Source: Prevotella sp. (GTDB lineage Bacteria; Bacteroidota; Bacteroidia; Bacteroidales; Dysgonomonadaceae). From it: a DNA stretch of 64,000 nt. The notes beneath the pieces are model-generated. The model ran no database searches, was not told the DNA's origin, and was given only the letters and a program-made list of their open reading frames with translations. The position numbers were made by a program, and so were the translations under genes. Every line of letters starts with the position of its first letter. Positions within the stretch are counted from its first letter, which is position 1. Below, piece by piece: positions 55,606-63,575 of this stretch. The stretch lies in NCBI GenBank assembly GCA_031285625.1, contig JAITVV010000035.1:1-64000 (forward strand), written 5' to 3'.

Positions 55606-55968
55606 ATGAAAAAACTACAAATTTTTCTTGTTTTCATTGTTATTGTTGTCGTTGCAGCAGTATTTACAAATCCGAATGAAAAAAAACATAAAGAGGCATT
55701 AAAAGCTAAGTTGAAAACCCATATACAGGAGTATACAGATAGAGAAGATTTTATGACGCGTTCTCTAGGTATGCTACTCGGAGGAGCAGCTGTAGATCAA
55801 CTGGTAGATAGCTACATTACTACCGAAAATTATATTATTTTTTCGAAAACGATCTTGACCATTAATGGGAAAAAGAAAGAGATTGGAGTCGGTTTTTTAG
55901 GAAATGTGTATCCTACCAAAAAGATAGATGAGGTTCTGACCGAAGAATTATCACAGATTAGGTTGTAG
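55606..55968 (+). CDS. Small membrane-anchored protein, DUF4359-like
   Basis: A 120-residue protein with one N-terminal membrane segment (3-22) followed by FTNPNEKKHKEALKAKL, VDQLVDSYITTENYIIFSK and IGVGFLGNVYP. The FTNP motif straight after the membrane helix fits DUF4359-type proteins of unknown function. A paralogue with the same motifs is encoded at 62435-62821. The last 11 bases overlap the end of the convergent ATP-grasp-like gene. No catalytic residues can be named; the part after the helix is probably periplasmic. Confidence 0.72.
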   Translation: MKKLQIFLVFIVIVVVAAVFTNPNEKKHKEALKAKLKTHIQEYTDREDFMTRSLGMLLGGAAVDQLVDSYITTENYIIFSKTILTINGKKKEIGVGFLGNVYPTKKIDEVLTEELSQIRL

Positions 55969-57154
55969 CCTTATTTATTAAAATAAATGCTCTGTATCTG
56001 CTTTCTTCTGTAATGGGTACAAGTGGTAGATAACCACACTTTACTTTGTTATTCTCAAGAGATAGAGGGTATTCTTTTTCCATCTGTAGATGATTTATAT
56101 AAGTTTTTCCAATCTTAGGATTGAAGTCTATATAAAACTTACCTTTTGAGTTTGCTGCTACGAAGTTTTTACTTAAATAATATGCCAGATATCCCATGTT
56201 GTATCGCATATTTATTTCAACACAAGGTTGTAGCTTAAATTCATTATCATCCCTATATATGAGCATATCTACTCCTATACATCCTTCATATATAGAGGAG
56301 TATTTTTCTGTAAGTAACTTTATTAAATGTTCTTGTACATCGTTTATTAACGATAGTGAAACCTTTTCTGATAATATACTTTCTATATCTTCTTGGGAAC
56401 CAATATAATTAGATTCATATCCTCCTTTTGTATTTGTTTGGAAGAAAGAATATCCCACAAATTCAATATTCCCCTTGCCGTCAGACATAAATTCCATGGC
56501 AAAATCGGTCTGTTTGTCCAGAACTTGTTCTACCGATACACTTCCTTGTTTCTTGATAATACCATGTAATATCTGATTTTCAGTTCGGGTAAGACCTGTT
56601 ACAGGAAGCCAGAGCAACCCTCTTCCTGAGGAAGAATAAGGAGCTTTTGCTAACAACTGATAAGGAGAATCATCAACAGCTTTTGATACATCTTCCAGTT
56701 GAGTATAAAAATGAGGAATAATGGAATCCGAAAGTTGTGGTATTTGCTTTATCAATTCGGTGAGACAATCACGTGCAGCCTGCCTGCTATTCAGGTATGA
56801 ATAATCCTCTTTCCATTCGGAGATAGTAATATCTGTTGCATATTCTCTTTTCAGTTCTTCGAAATAATGGACAGATTGCGGAGAAATGCCCCATAAAGCT
56901 ACTTTGGCAGAGTCGTATCCTTTTAGCTCATCCACCGTTATCGGTTTAGGAAGATTAGGGAAATTATAGGCTAACCATTTGTAATATTCATTTGTTTTGT
57001 CATCGACTAATACAAGATCATTTCCTTTGCCATACCATGCCGGAAGAAAAGCCAACTCTTTTTGCATAGCCACTACATTTGTAGGAGCCATATAATAAGG
57101 CGATGCATTTAGCACTGCAGTTTCATGTCCCGGATTGAAATAATGTATTTTCAA
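55958..57154 (-). CDS. ATP-grasp-like protein of unknown function
   Basis: A 398-residue soluble protein without signal peptide. PYQLLAKAPYSSSGRGLLWLP resembles the ATP-grasp glycine-rich nucleotide loop. CIGVDMLIYRDDNEFKLQPCVEINMRYNMGY resembles the metal- and phosphate-binding core, with E and N ligands as in carboxylate-amine ligases. The first 130 residues (YFNPGHETAVLNASPYY) form a separate N-terminal domain. I know similar conserved hypotheticals from Bacteroidetes but no assigned reaction. It starts 15 bases after the MBOAT gene ends on the same strand, so it may belong to that transcription unit. Confidence 0.6.
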   Translation of the reverse strand: MKIHYFNPGHETAVLNASPYYMAPTNVVAMQKELAFLPAWYGKGNDLVLVDDKTNEYYKWLAYNFPNLPKPITVDELKGYDSAKVALWGISPQSVHYFEELKREYATDITISEWKEDYSYLNSRQAARDCLTELIKQIPQLSDSIIPHFYTQLEDVSKAVDDSPYQLLAKAPYSSSGRGLLWLPVTGLTRTENQILHGIIKKQGSVSVEQVLDKQTDFAMEFMSDGKGNIEFVGYSFFQTNTKGGYESNYIGSQEDIESILSEKVSLSLINDVQEHLIKLLTEKYSSIYEGCIGVDMLIYRDDNEFKLQPCVEINMRYNMGYLAYYLSKNFVAANSKGKFYIDFNPKIGKTYINHLQMEKEYPLSLENNKVKCGYLPLVPITEESRYRAFILINKATT

Positions 57155-57169
57155 TTTGTATTCGGCTTA

Positions 57170-58729
57170 TTAAAACTGGAAATAGATGAATGGTTGAGGA
57201 CCGCTCGATGCTGTTGCGAATACCATCCAGAATATCAGACCTGCAAGGGTAGCTTTACCCAATAATGGAATTGTATCGAATCCCGCTTTTATTGAGTTTA
57301 CAAACTTTTCAGGCAGGAAGTGCATTATATAGCCTATTACTAACAGGATAAATACATTTCTGTATCCTTCGAGTATAGCCAACCATTCTGTAGGAGCAAA
57401 TGTCAGATTTCCTATGTTTGAGATCACATCACCGGCCAGTTCAAAGCTTCCGGCACGGAAGAAAATCCAGCAGAATGCCACGAAATGAAAGGTTAATATA
57501 ATGTATATTATACGTGTAAAGCGATTATCCGGAATCTTAATGAATTGCTTGAAGAAGCGTTCAATAGCAAGCATTGTACCATGTAATCCTCCCCAGATTA
57601 CAAACTTCCATGAGGCTCCATGCCAGAGTCCGCCGATAAGCATTGTAAGGAAGAGATTTACATAAGTTCTTACTTTTCCTTTTCTGTTACCTCCTAATGA
57701 GATGTAAAGGTAATCTCTCAGCCATGATGACAGAGATATATGCCAACGACGCCAAAACTCCGTAACGGATTGTGATTTGTATGGTGTGAGGAAGTTAGGT
57801 GGTATTGTAAAGCCCATCAGCAACGAAAGGCCGATTGCTATATCCGAATATCCCGAAAAGTCGCAATATATCTGGAGTGTGTAACCATATACAGCCATAA
57901 GGTTTTCGAAAGCGGTATAGCTCATTGGTGAGTCAAATACACGATCTACAAAATTAGTGGATATATAATCTGATATTATAGCTTTCTTTACCAGTCCTAT
58001 CAGGATAAGAAATATTGCAGCACTGGCATCTTCTTTGGTCAGATGCAATTTATTCTTCATCTGCGGAAGAAAATCTTTTGCTCTGATAATAGGTCCTGCT
58101 ACCAACTTAGGGAAGAATGTGATGTAAAAACAGAAGTCAAGTAATGAGTCTGCCGGTTTCATCTGTCTACGATACAGGTCAACGCCATAACTGATGGCTT
58201 CGAATACAAAGAAGGATATCCCTATTGGCAGAATTATATTATGTAAAGCGAAATTCCCGTTGAAAATTGCATTTATATTATCTATCAGGAAGTTGGTGTA
58301 TTTGAAATAGGCCAGCATTAATAGATTGGCTACTATAATAATTATCAGTAGTAATTTTTGTGTAGACCGTTTTTCGGTATTATACATCTTTACTGCCAGA
58401 AGATGGGTAGCAACTGCGCATATAACCAGCAACACAAAATAATTGAGAGGGAAGCTATAACCAAGGATATTTATATCCATTGTATTACCTCCTGCCAAGT
58501 AATAAAAATATAAAGAAAAAGCGATCAGGTATACTTTTCTAAAATGGTCATGTTTTTTGCTTATAACATATACAAGATAGAATACCAGGAAAAATCCCAT
58601 AAAGAAAGCACTGTTGAATAATAGCGGACGTGATGCATCATACACAAAGTATGGTGCTATATCATTTATGATACTGTCTATATAGTCAGGTAGATAGAAG
58701 TTACTGATATCGTCTAGAAATGTTTTCAC
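57170..58729 (-). CDS. MBOAT-family membrane O-acyltransferase (AlgI/DltB/PatA-like)
   Basis: A 519-residue polytopic membrane protein with about 11-12 hydrophobic segments. The MBOAT core is complete: WRRWHISLSSWLRDYLYISLGG at about 326-347 and the catalytic histidine H370 in GGLWHGASW. CDFSGYSDIAIG and FPKLVAGPI are typical of the AlgI/DltB branch. These proteins pass acyl groups, usually acetyl, through the inner membrane to a periplasmic transferase. The gene overlaps the upstream SGNH gene by four bases, so the transporter-like MBOAT and the SGNH partner are coupled. The acceptor glycan is not shown by this gene alone. Confidence 0.93.
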   Translation of the reverse strand: MKTFLDDISNFYLPDYIDSIINDIAPYFVYDASRPLLFNSAFFMGFFLVFYLVYVISKKHDHFRKVYLIAFSLYFYYLAGGNTMDINILGYSFPLNYFVLLVICAVATHLLAVKMYNTEKRSTQKLLLIIIIVANLLMLAYFKYTNFLIDNINAIFNGNFALHNIILPIGISFFVFEAISYGVDLYRRQMKPADSLLDFCFYITFFPKLVAGPIIRAKDFLPQMKNKLHLTKEDASAAIFLILIGLVKKAIISDYISTNFVDRVFDSPMSYTAFENLMAVYGYTLQIYCDFSGYSDIAIGLSLLMGFTIPPNFLTPYKSQSVTEFWRRWHISLSSWLRDYLYISLGGNRKGKVRTYVNLFLTMLIGGLWHGASWKFVIWGGLHGTMLAIERFFKQFIKIPDNRFTRIIYIILTFHFVAFCWIFFRAGSFELAGDVISNIGNLTFAPTEWLAILEGYRNVFILLVIGYIMHFLPEKFVNSIKAGFDTIPLLGKATLAGLIFWMVFATASSGPQPFIYFQF

Positions 58730-60162
58730 TTGCTCTTGTTTTTCTTGTATTTATTATATGCCTGTATAAAATCAGAAGCAAACATCTGACCTTGCGCTTC
58801 ATATCCGCTAGTAGTATAATGTACCTTATCCCGTGCTATCTTTGAAGCATATTCTCCTTTTGCCCTTATGGATGAAGCGCCATTCATGCGCGAATATAGA
58901 TCCCATACTGGAAGGTAATTTATACCCATAAGTGCCACACTATAATCTGCCACGAATGTATTGGTTTGGCGTCTGCGGAACATAGATGGAGGAGGAGTCA
59001 TCACCAATACTGTTGCTTTAGGGCTTTGTTTCTTAATATTATTTACAAATTCATTTATCTGAAACATATATTCTGTATCCGACATTTTGCCAAATGATTC
59101 GTTTGTTCCGAACGAAAGGATAATGAGATCCGGGTGCAGAATCGGCAATTGCTCGAAGAAGAGAGGATATTTAATATAATCTGACATTCTTGCACCATTC
59201 ACCCCAATAGTATGATATACCACTCCCGGCAGGTCATTTTCTATAACGAAGCCGTTGAAATTGTACATTGCCATTTGCCCGTCAGGGACTAAAGTGATAC
59301 GGCTAATAGCGGAATCACTGGTATATGAAGCGTAGTATGGTTTAGATTCCAGTTCGACATATTCCAATGCATCCGTTTCTATGTTTGATTTACTCACCTT
59401 TGGCGCAACAGTCTTAGTAGCTCCTTTTACCGGAATTTTTAGTGATTGGTTTGGCTTTATCATATTCGACTTCATATTGTTTGCACTCTTGATCTGTGCA
59501 ACAGTAACTCTATATTTTCTTCCGATAGATGATAAACTCTCTCCCTTTTTTACTTTATGGTATTTTGTGCTGATAGCAGTTGCGACGCCCGAAGAACTAC
59601 TGCCTGTAATCTCTAATGGGTCTGCTGTTATACTCATTTTATAATGCAGGTCTTTATCCGGATAAATAATTTTTATATGAGTGAACTCATATCCTATTCC
59701 GGTGTATAATTGAAGGACAAAATCGGGTGCCGAAGTATAAAGCGCTATACCACTAAGTCCGACTCCTACATCGGCAATCGGTGATACATTCCGTAGACTT
59801 TGCCATGACGCATTGCTGCTGTATCTTACGTTGCGCGTCCCGTTTGTTCGTATAAGGTTGTAAGGAAAAGTAAACCCATATCCTCCGTTTCCGAAGACAT
59901 ACTGTAAATCACTTCTGATGGCATCTGTAAAGAAATCCGCCTGAATATGTGAATCACCGATATGGACAATATTTATTTTCCCTTTTTTAGTCATTTCCAG
60001 GTTGTATAATTTTTCGAAAATAGGAGCCAATAGTTCTTCATTGGCAAAGGTTTTGTTGTCATTCTCTTTCAGTATCCTATTTTCTTTTGCAGATATACCG
60101 GAAGGGATGATTATAATAAGTGTAGAAAAAAAAGTTAGTAGTGTTTTTGTTAAGAATGTCAT
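58726..60162 (-). CDS. Periplasmic SGNH hydrolase/acyltransferase with an internal LysM
   Basis: A 478-residue exported protein with signal peptide (GISAKE). The SGNH blocks are block I IGDSH (S71), block II IGVNGA (about 319-324), block III FGTNES (N354) and block V DKVHY (D445, H448). Between blocks I and III lies a beta-rich insert, and inside it a LysM domain at about 201-246 (YHKVKKGESLSSIGRKY, IKPNQSLKIP). LysM binds GlcNAc-containing glycans, usually peptidoglycan, so the enzyme likely adds or removes acetyl groups there. An insert at this place is also known from the peptidoglycan esterase Ape1. It overlaps its neighbours by four bases on both sides. Confidence 0.85.
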   Translation of the reverse strand: MTFLTKTLLTFFSTLIIIIPSGISAKENRILKENDNKTFANEELLAPIFEKLYNLEMTKKGKINIVHIGDSHIQADFFTDAIRSDLQYVFGNGGYGFTFPYNLIRTNGTRNVRYSSNASWQSLRNVSPIADVGVGLSGIALYTSAPDFVLQLYTGIGYEFTHIKIIYPDKDLHYKMSITADPLEITGSSSSGVATAISTKYHKVKKGESLSSIGRKYRVTVAQIKSANNMKSNMIKPNQSLKIPVKGATKTVAPKVSKSNIETDALEYVELESKPYYASYTSDSAISRITLVPDGQMAMYNFNGFVIENDLPGVVYHTIGVNGARMSDYIKYPLFFEQLPILHPDLIILSFGTNESFGKMSDTEYMFQINEFVNNIKKQSPKATVLVMTPPPSMFRRRQTNTFVADYSVALMGINYLPVWDLYSRMNGASSIRAKGEYASKIARDKVHYTTSGYEAQGQMFASDFIQAYNKYKKNKSK

Positions 60163-61589
60163 TCGATCTTTTGTTTATATTTTTGGAAACCCTTATCTAT
60201 TTCATCATAGATAAGTTTTGCCACTTTTTTTGAGCCTGAGCCGTTAAAGTGTGTATAATCTTTATTGGCTAGGTGGTTATCAACCCATTTTACCATTGAT
60301 CCGTTACCACCCATTGTCTCATATAGGTTTATATATCCTGACCCTGTCTTGCGGGCATAATTTTTCTGTGCTTTGGCCAATGCTGTTACTGCAGGATCTG
60401 TTTTCATTTCCTGTTCTATTTTACTTGCTTTGTCGGCAGTAGATATAATAAGTATATCTGCATTTGGGAAACATTGGCGAAGGTTGTTCACTACTGTGGT
60501 CATGTTTTTTTCATACCAGTTGTAATTTAATGAACCATACCCTAATACATTGGCACCATATTGGAGGATAATAAGGTCATATCCCAATATCTCATCAAAA
60601 GCATTCATCAGTGACGGGCTTAGTATAGATAATGGCAATCCTGAATTCCCCCTCATAGAGAAATTATCTACATGTACACCTTTACCATCATCGAAGCTAA
60701 ATCCGTAAATAGGTATCGAATCTGCATTGCTGAATGTTACCTGTAACGATTTTACATCAGATGAGGTAAGGCTTAATGTGTTTAATATATGTGAAGGGTT
60801 AAGGTGTTTTGTTGATACGGAATCTTTATCTGCACGAATTGTTACAGATGCATTATGATTGTTAGACTTACCATATATCAAAATCGGCTTATTTAACTCG
60901 GTAGAATAAGGTTGTGATTGGGCTCTGTATTTTACCCACCCCGATTTGGAAAAGAATACTTGTCCATCTATACCGAATGGTTTCCTTGGTTTCTTTACTT
61001 TTACGAATGATTGGGTGGTCCAGTCTTTCGATACCTGATGAGATATGGAACCCCGTGAGGCAGCCGATAGTGATGAAATAGCTACATATCCGACACCGTG
61101 TCCACCATAATTTTTCTGAAACTCACTGCGTACATCCTGTACTATAAAGTCTCCATCGTTCATTGAGTCGCCGAAGTATCCGATACGTATCTTCCCCGAT
61201 TGAGTTTGTTCCAGCTGGTGTAACTTTTCGTAGAAACGTTTTAAATTCTGGTATCCTTCACCTTTTAGCGTTGGGTCTATATCTGTATCGATCTCTTCTA
61301 CTTGTTGTATACTATCAGCTTTTACAGGCAGCTTAATTGGTTCTATAGCCATTGTATCATTTATGGCATTGAGCATTAGGCTGTCAACTATTATATTCTC
61401 TGTAGCAACTACATTTTCAGGGAATAGGCGTTTTGGAAGCCATTGTTTACAAAGCAAAAAGATAGCTATGGATAAGACAATAAATAGAATTGCTTTTCCA
61501 AAATAGGAATTGTTCGATGTATTCACAATCAGCAAATTATATGATAATTTTATATTGTTAAACTGATTTTTTTTTACAAAGCAGTGCAA
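60159..61589 (-). CDS. Second SGNH-family protein of the MBOAT cassette, membrane-anchored
   Basis: A 476-residue protein with one N-terminal membrane anchor (about 31-46) and no cleavage site. Block I is FGDSM (S142), block III is QYGAN instead of the usual GTN, and block V is DYTHF (D444, H447). The insert between blocks I and III parallels that of the next gene but lacks LysM. It would act in the periplasm as the transferase or esterase partner of the MBOAT. The listed start is ATG; a GTG at 61524-61526 (NTSNNSYFGKAIL) would put the anchor right at the N-terminus and may be the true start. Its end overlaps the LysM-SGNH gene by four bases. Confidence 0.82.
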   Translation of the reverse strand: MHCFVKKNQFNNIKLSYNLLIVNTSNNSYFGKAILFIVLSIAIFLLCKQWLPKRLFPENVVATENIIVDSLMLNAINDTMAIEPIKLPVKADSIQQVEEIDTDIDPTLKGEGYQNLKRFYEKLHQLEQTQSGKIRIGYFGDSMNDGDFIVQDVRSEFQKNYGGHGVGYVAISSLSAASRGSISHQVSKDWTTQSFVKVKKPRKPFGIDGQVFFSKSGWVKYRAQSQPYSTELNKPILIYGKSNNHNASVTIRADKDSVSTKHLNPSHILNTLSLTSSDVKSLQVTFSNADSIPIYGFSFDDGKGVHVDNFSMRGNSGLPLSILSPSLMNAFDEILGYDLIILQYGANVLGYGSLNYNWYEKNMTTVVNNLRQCFPNADILIISTADKASKIEQEMKTDPAVTALAKAQKNYARKTGSGYINLYETMGGNGSMVKWVDNHLANKDYTHFNGSGSKKVAKLIYDEIDKGFQKYKQKIE

Positions 61590-61948
61590 AGCTAGCTACT
61601 TTCTTTGGAAATAAGTACGGGTGAAAAGATATTTTAGTGATATTTTACTTTTAAGGTCTTGGCCCTGTTTACTGTCCATCCAAGTATAATACCTATTTGG
61701 CAGTTATAACTTTAAGGTATGACAATCAAATATTAACGTTTACTTACCACATGTACTTATTATTTCCATTCACAAAAATCAGCCTGTTTTAATTCATTGT
61801 TTTTGAAACATAGATGAACGTTATTTTGTTTACTGATACAAAAATATATTAAACTTTATAATATATATAATATCTTTATTTGATATGTATCAAATGCTAT
61901 GTTTGCTGTACCAAATGAATATTTGCAGTGATAAAATAGTTTGTAGCC
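61590..61948. other. AT-rich non-coding gap with an operator-like palindrome
   Basis: This gap lies between the Nim-family gene and the SGNH gene, both on the minus strand. It holds no ORF of note. The palindrome ATTTGATA-TG-TATCAAAT at 61878-61895 stands out, as do runs of ATATAT nearby. The promoter of the SGNH-MBOAT unit should lie within this stretch, but I cannot fix it. Confidence 0.45.
61878..61895. promoter_or_regulatory. Palindrome ATTTGATA-TG-TATCAAAT
   Basis: Two exact 8-base arms around TG, about 290 bases upstream of the SGNH-MBOAT unit and 54 bases after the end of the Nim-family gene. It may be an operator. A small hairpin without T run is the alternative. Confidence 0.35.
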
Positions 61949-62428
61949 TTAGTATTTTGCTTTTGCTGTTAGGTGTTCAATTTCAATTTTGAAAGTAGTG
62001 GTTCTATCCCATGATTTTTCCATGTATTTTTCACCTATTTCTTCAAATCCAGGAGAATATTTTGCGACAAGCAATCTTAGTGCTTTCCGTTTCTCGTCAT
62101 CAGAGAGATAAATGTTTGCTGTACCAAAAGCTATAACACTTTCAAATAGGGTTGTGAACTGATTAGCTATTGGTTTGGTTATACCGACCACACAGAAAGA
62201 TACCTTGTCACTCTGCTTTAATATATCCAGTTTTTGACCTTCCGGAGCGCAATGAAAATAGAGGCAATTTGTATCTTCATCATAAGCATAACTGATAGGA
62301 ATTCCATATGCAAAACCGTTTTCTGTAATTCCTAAACTCAGGAACCCATATTCTGAAGAATGAAGTAATTCTTTGATTCGTGATTGGTCTTCAAGTATTC
62401 TGTTTTGTCTTCTTACTTCCCTAAACAT
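61949..62428 (-). CDS. Nim-family (pyridoxamine 5'-phosphate oxidase-like) flavoprotein
   Basis: A 159-residue protein of the split-barrel flavin-binding fold. MFREVRRQNRIL at the start, YGIPISYAYDEDTNCLYFHCAPEGQKLD, DKVSFCVVG, FTTLFESVIAFGTA and LRLLVAKYSPGF follow the NimA/NimB pattern closely, and the length matches. Nim proteins of anaerobic Bacteroidales are linked with reduced activation of 5-nitroimidazole drugs. Many chromosomal relatives have no proven link to resistance, and none can be claimed here. The gene lies six bases after the small membrane protein gene in a minus-strand operon. Confidence 0.82.
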   Translation of the reverse strand: MFREVRRQNRILEDQSRIKELLHSSEYGFLSLGITENGFAYGIPISYAYDEDTNCLYFHCAPEGQKLDILKQSDKVSFCVVGITKPIANQFTTLFESVIAFGTANIYLSDDEKRKALRLLVAKYSPGFEEIGEKYMEKSWDRTTTFKIEIEHLTAKAKY

Positions 62429-62434
62429 AATGTA

Positions 62435-62821
62435 TTAATTAAATTTCTTATTTAGAGCTTCGTCTACCATATTTGATAAAAAAACATTGCCGAAAGCCCC
62501 AAATCCGATGGTTCTGGTTTCGTCATTCCATGTGACCTCTGTTGTTGAAAATAAGAGATAGTTTGATGAACCTACATGGGTAGTTACCAATTGGTCTACA
62601 TAGGCATTCCCTGCTTGGTAGCCCGATGCGTCAACAGGCATTACAATACTGTTCACTTTAGCTTTAACTGCCTCTTTATGTTTTTCCTCACCAGGATTGG
62701 TAGCAAAAGCTATTATCAATATAAGTAGGATCAAATATTTTTTTTTGAAAAAACTTGAGGCCCGTTTCGGCATCCGGTCTCTGTCTTTATATCTTTTTTC
62801 TATTTCCCTTATGTCTCTCAT
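62435..62821 (-). CDS. Small membrane-anchored protein, paralogue of 55606-55968
   Basis: A 128-residue protein with a basic N-terminus (RYKDRDRMPKRAS), one membrane segment (about 28-40) and then ATNPGEEKHKEAVKAKV, YVDQLVTTHVGSSNYLLFST and IGFGAFGNVF. These match FTNPNEKKHKEALKAKL, VDQLVDSYITTENYIIFS and IGVGFLGNV of the gene at 55606, so the two are paralogues. The function is unknown. It lies four bases after the CPBP gene. Confidence 0.72.
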   Translation of the reverse strand: MRDIREIEKRYKDRDRMPKRASSFFKKKYLILLILIIAFATNPGEEKHKEAVKAKVNSIVMPVDASGYQAGNAYVDQLVTTHVGSSNYLLFSTTEVTWNDETRTIGFGAFGNVFLSNMVDEALNKKFN

Positions 62822-62825
62822 ATAG

Positions 62826-63566
62826 TTAGAATATGTGGTAGAAAATAAAATACATCATTGCTACATTAAATCCTGCATGGCTGGTAATTGCACCTAATAT
62901 CGATCCTGTTTTTTGCTTGCATATATAAAAAATCTGTGATGCAATAAACATTCCAAATACCCAGAATAGTGCGGGTAGAGGAAGAAAATACCATTTACCG
63001 AGATAGTATATAATACCAAAATGAGCGAGGTGTGTAAGAGCAAATGCCATGCTGTCGAAGATTGAGGCATTTCTTTCTCCGAACTGGGAAACAAAACTAC
63101 CATGGACAATCCCTCTATATAATAATTCTTCACCTATGGGGCTGAAAGTCATACCTACGAGTGAAAACATCAGGAAAAACATCAGTCTGTTTGATTCTAA
63201 AGCTTCTTTTGGTACTGTATATGACTTGGATATATATACAAAGCTGTTTCTGAGGGTTTCGCCCCAGAAAAATGTTGCAGCGAGGTACATAATTGCACAA
63301 AATGCAAAACCGGCAATAAAAGAATAGATTAACCATGAGTAGTCATTCGGTTTCTTTATTCCGATTTCCCTTCTTCCGTATTTTGTGAGGAATATAAAAG
63401 GAGTGATCCACATAAGAAGAAAAACAACAGAGACGTAGCCATAACTCCCCGAAGCATTTGCATCAAGAACCAATATAAAACGGGATATTCCAAAAATGAG
63501 TATAAGAAATAATCCGAATTTCCAGTTGTAAGATAAAGATTTCCAGAATGGCCTTAGTGCTGTCAT
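62826..63566 (-). CDS. CPBP-family intramembrane glutamic protease
   Basis: A 246-residue protein with about seven hydrophobic segments. The Abi/CPBP motifs are GEELLYRG (E146, E147, R151), the histidine in FALTHLAHFG, and SHAGFN near the C-terminus. Family members cleave prenylated or membrane peptides and include immunity proteins against bacteriocins; which role applies is unknown. It starts nine bases after the end of the gene that is cut by the window edge. Confidence 0.88.
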   Translation of the reverse strand: MTALRPFWKSLSYNWKFGLFLILIFGISRFILVLDANASGSYGYVSVVFLLMWITPFIFLTKYGRREIGIKKPNDYSWLIYSFIAGFAFCAIMYLAATFFWGETLRNSFVYISKSYTVPKEALESNRLMFFLMFSLVGMTFSPIGEELLYRGIVHGSFVSQFGERNASIFDSMAFALTHLAHFGIIYYLGKWYFLPLPALFWVFGMFIASQIFYICKQKTGSILGAITSHAGFNVAMMYFIFYHIF

Positions 63567-63575
63567 GATAATTGT

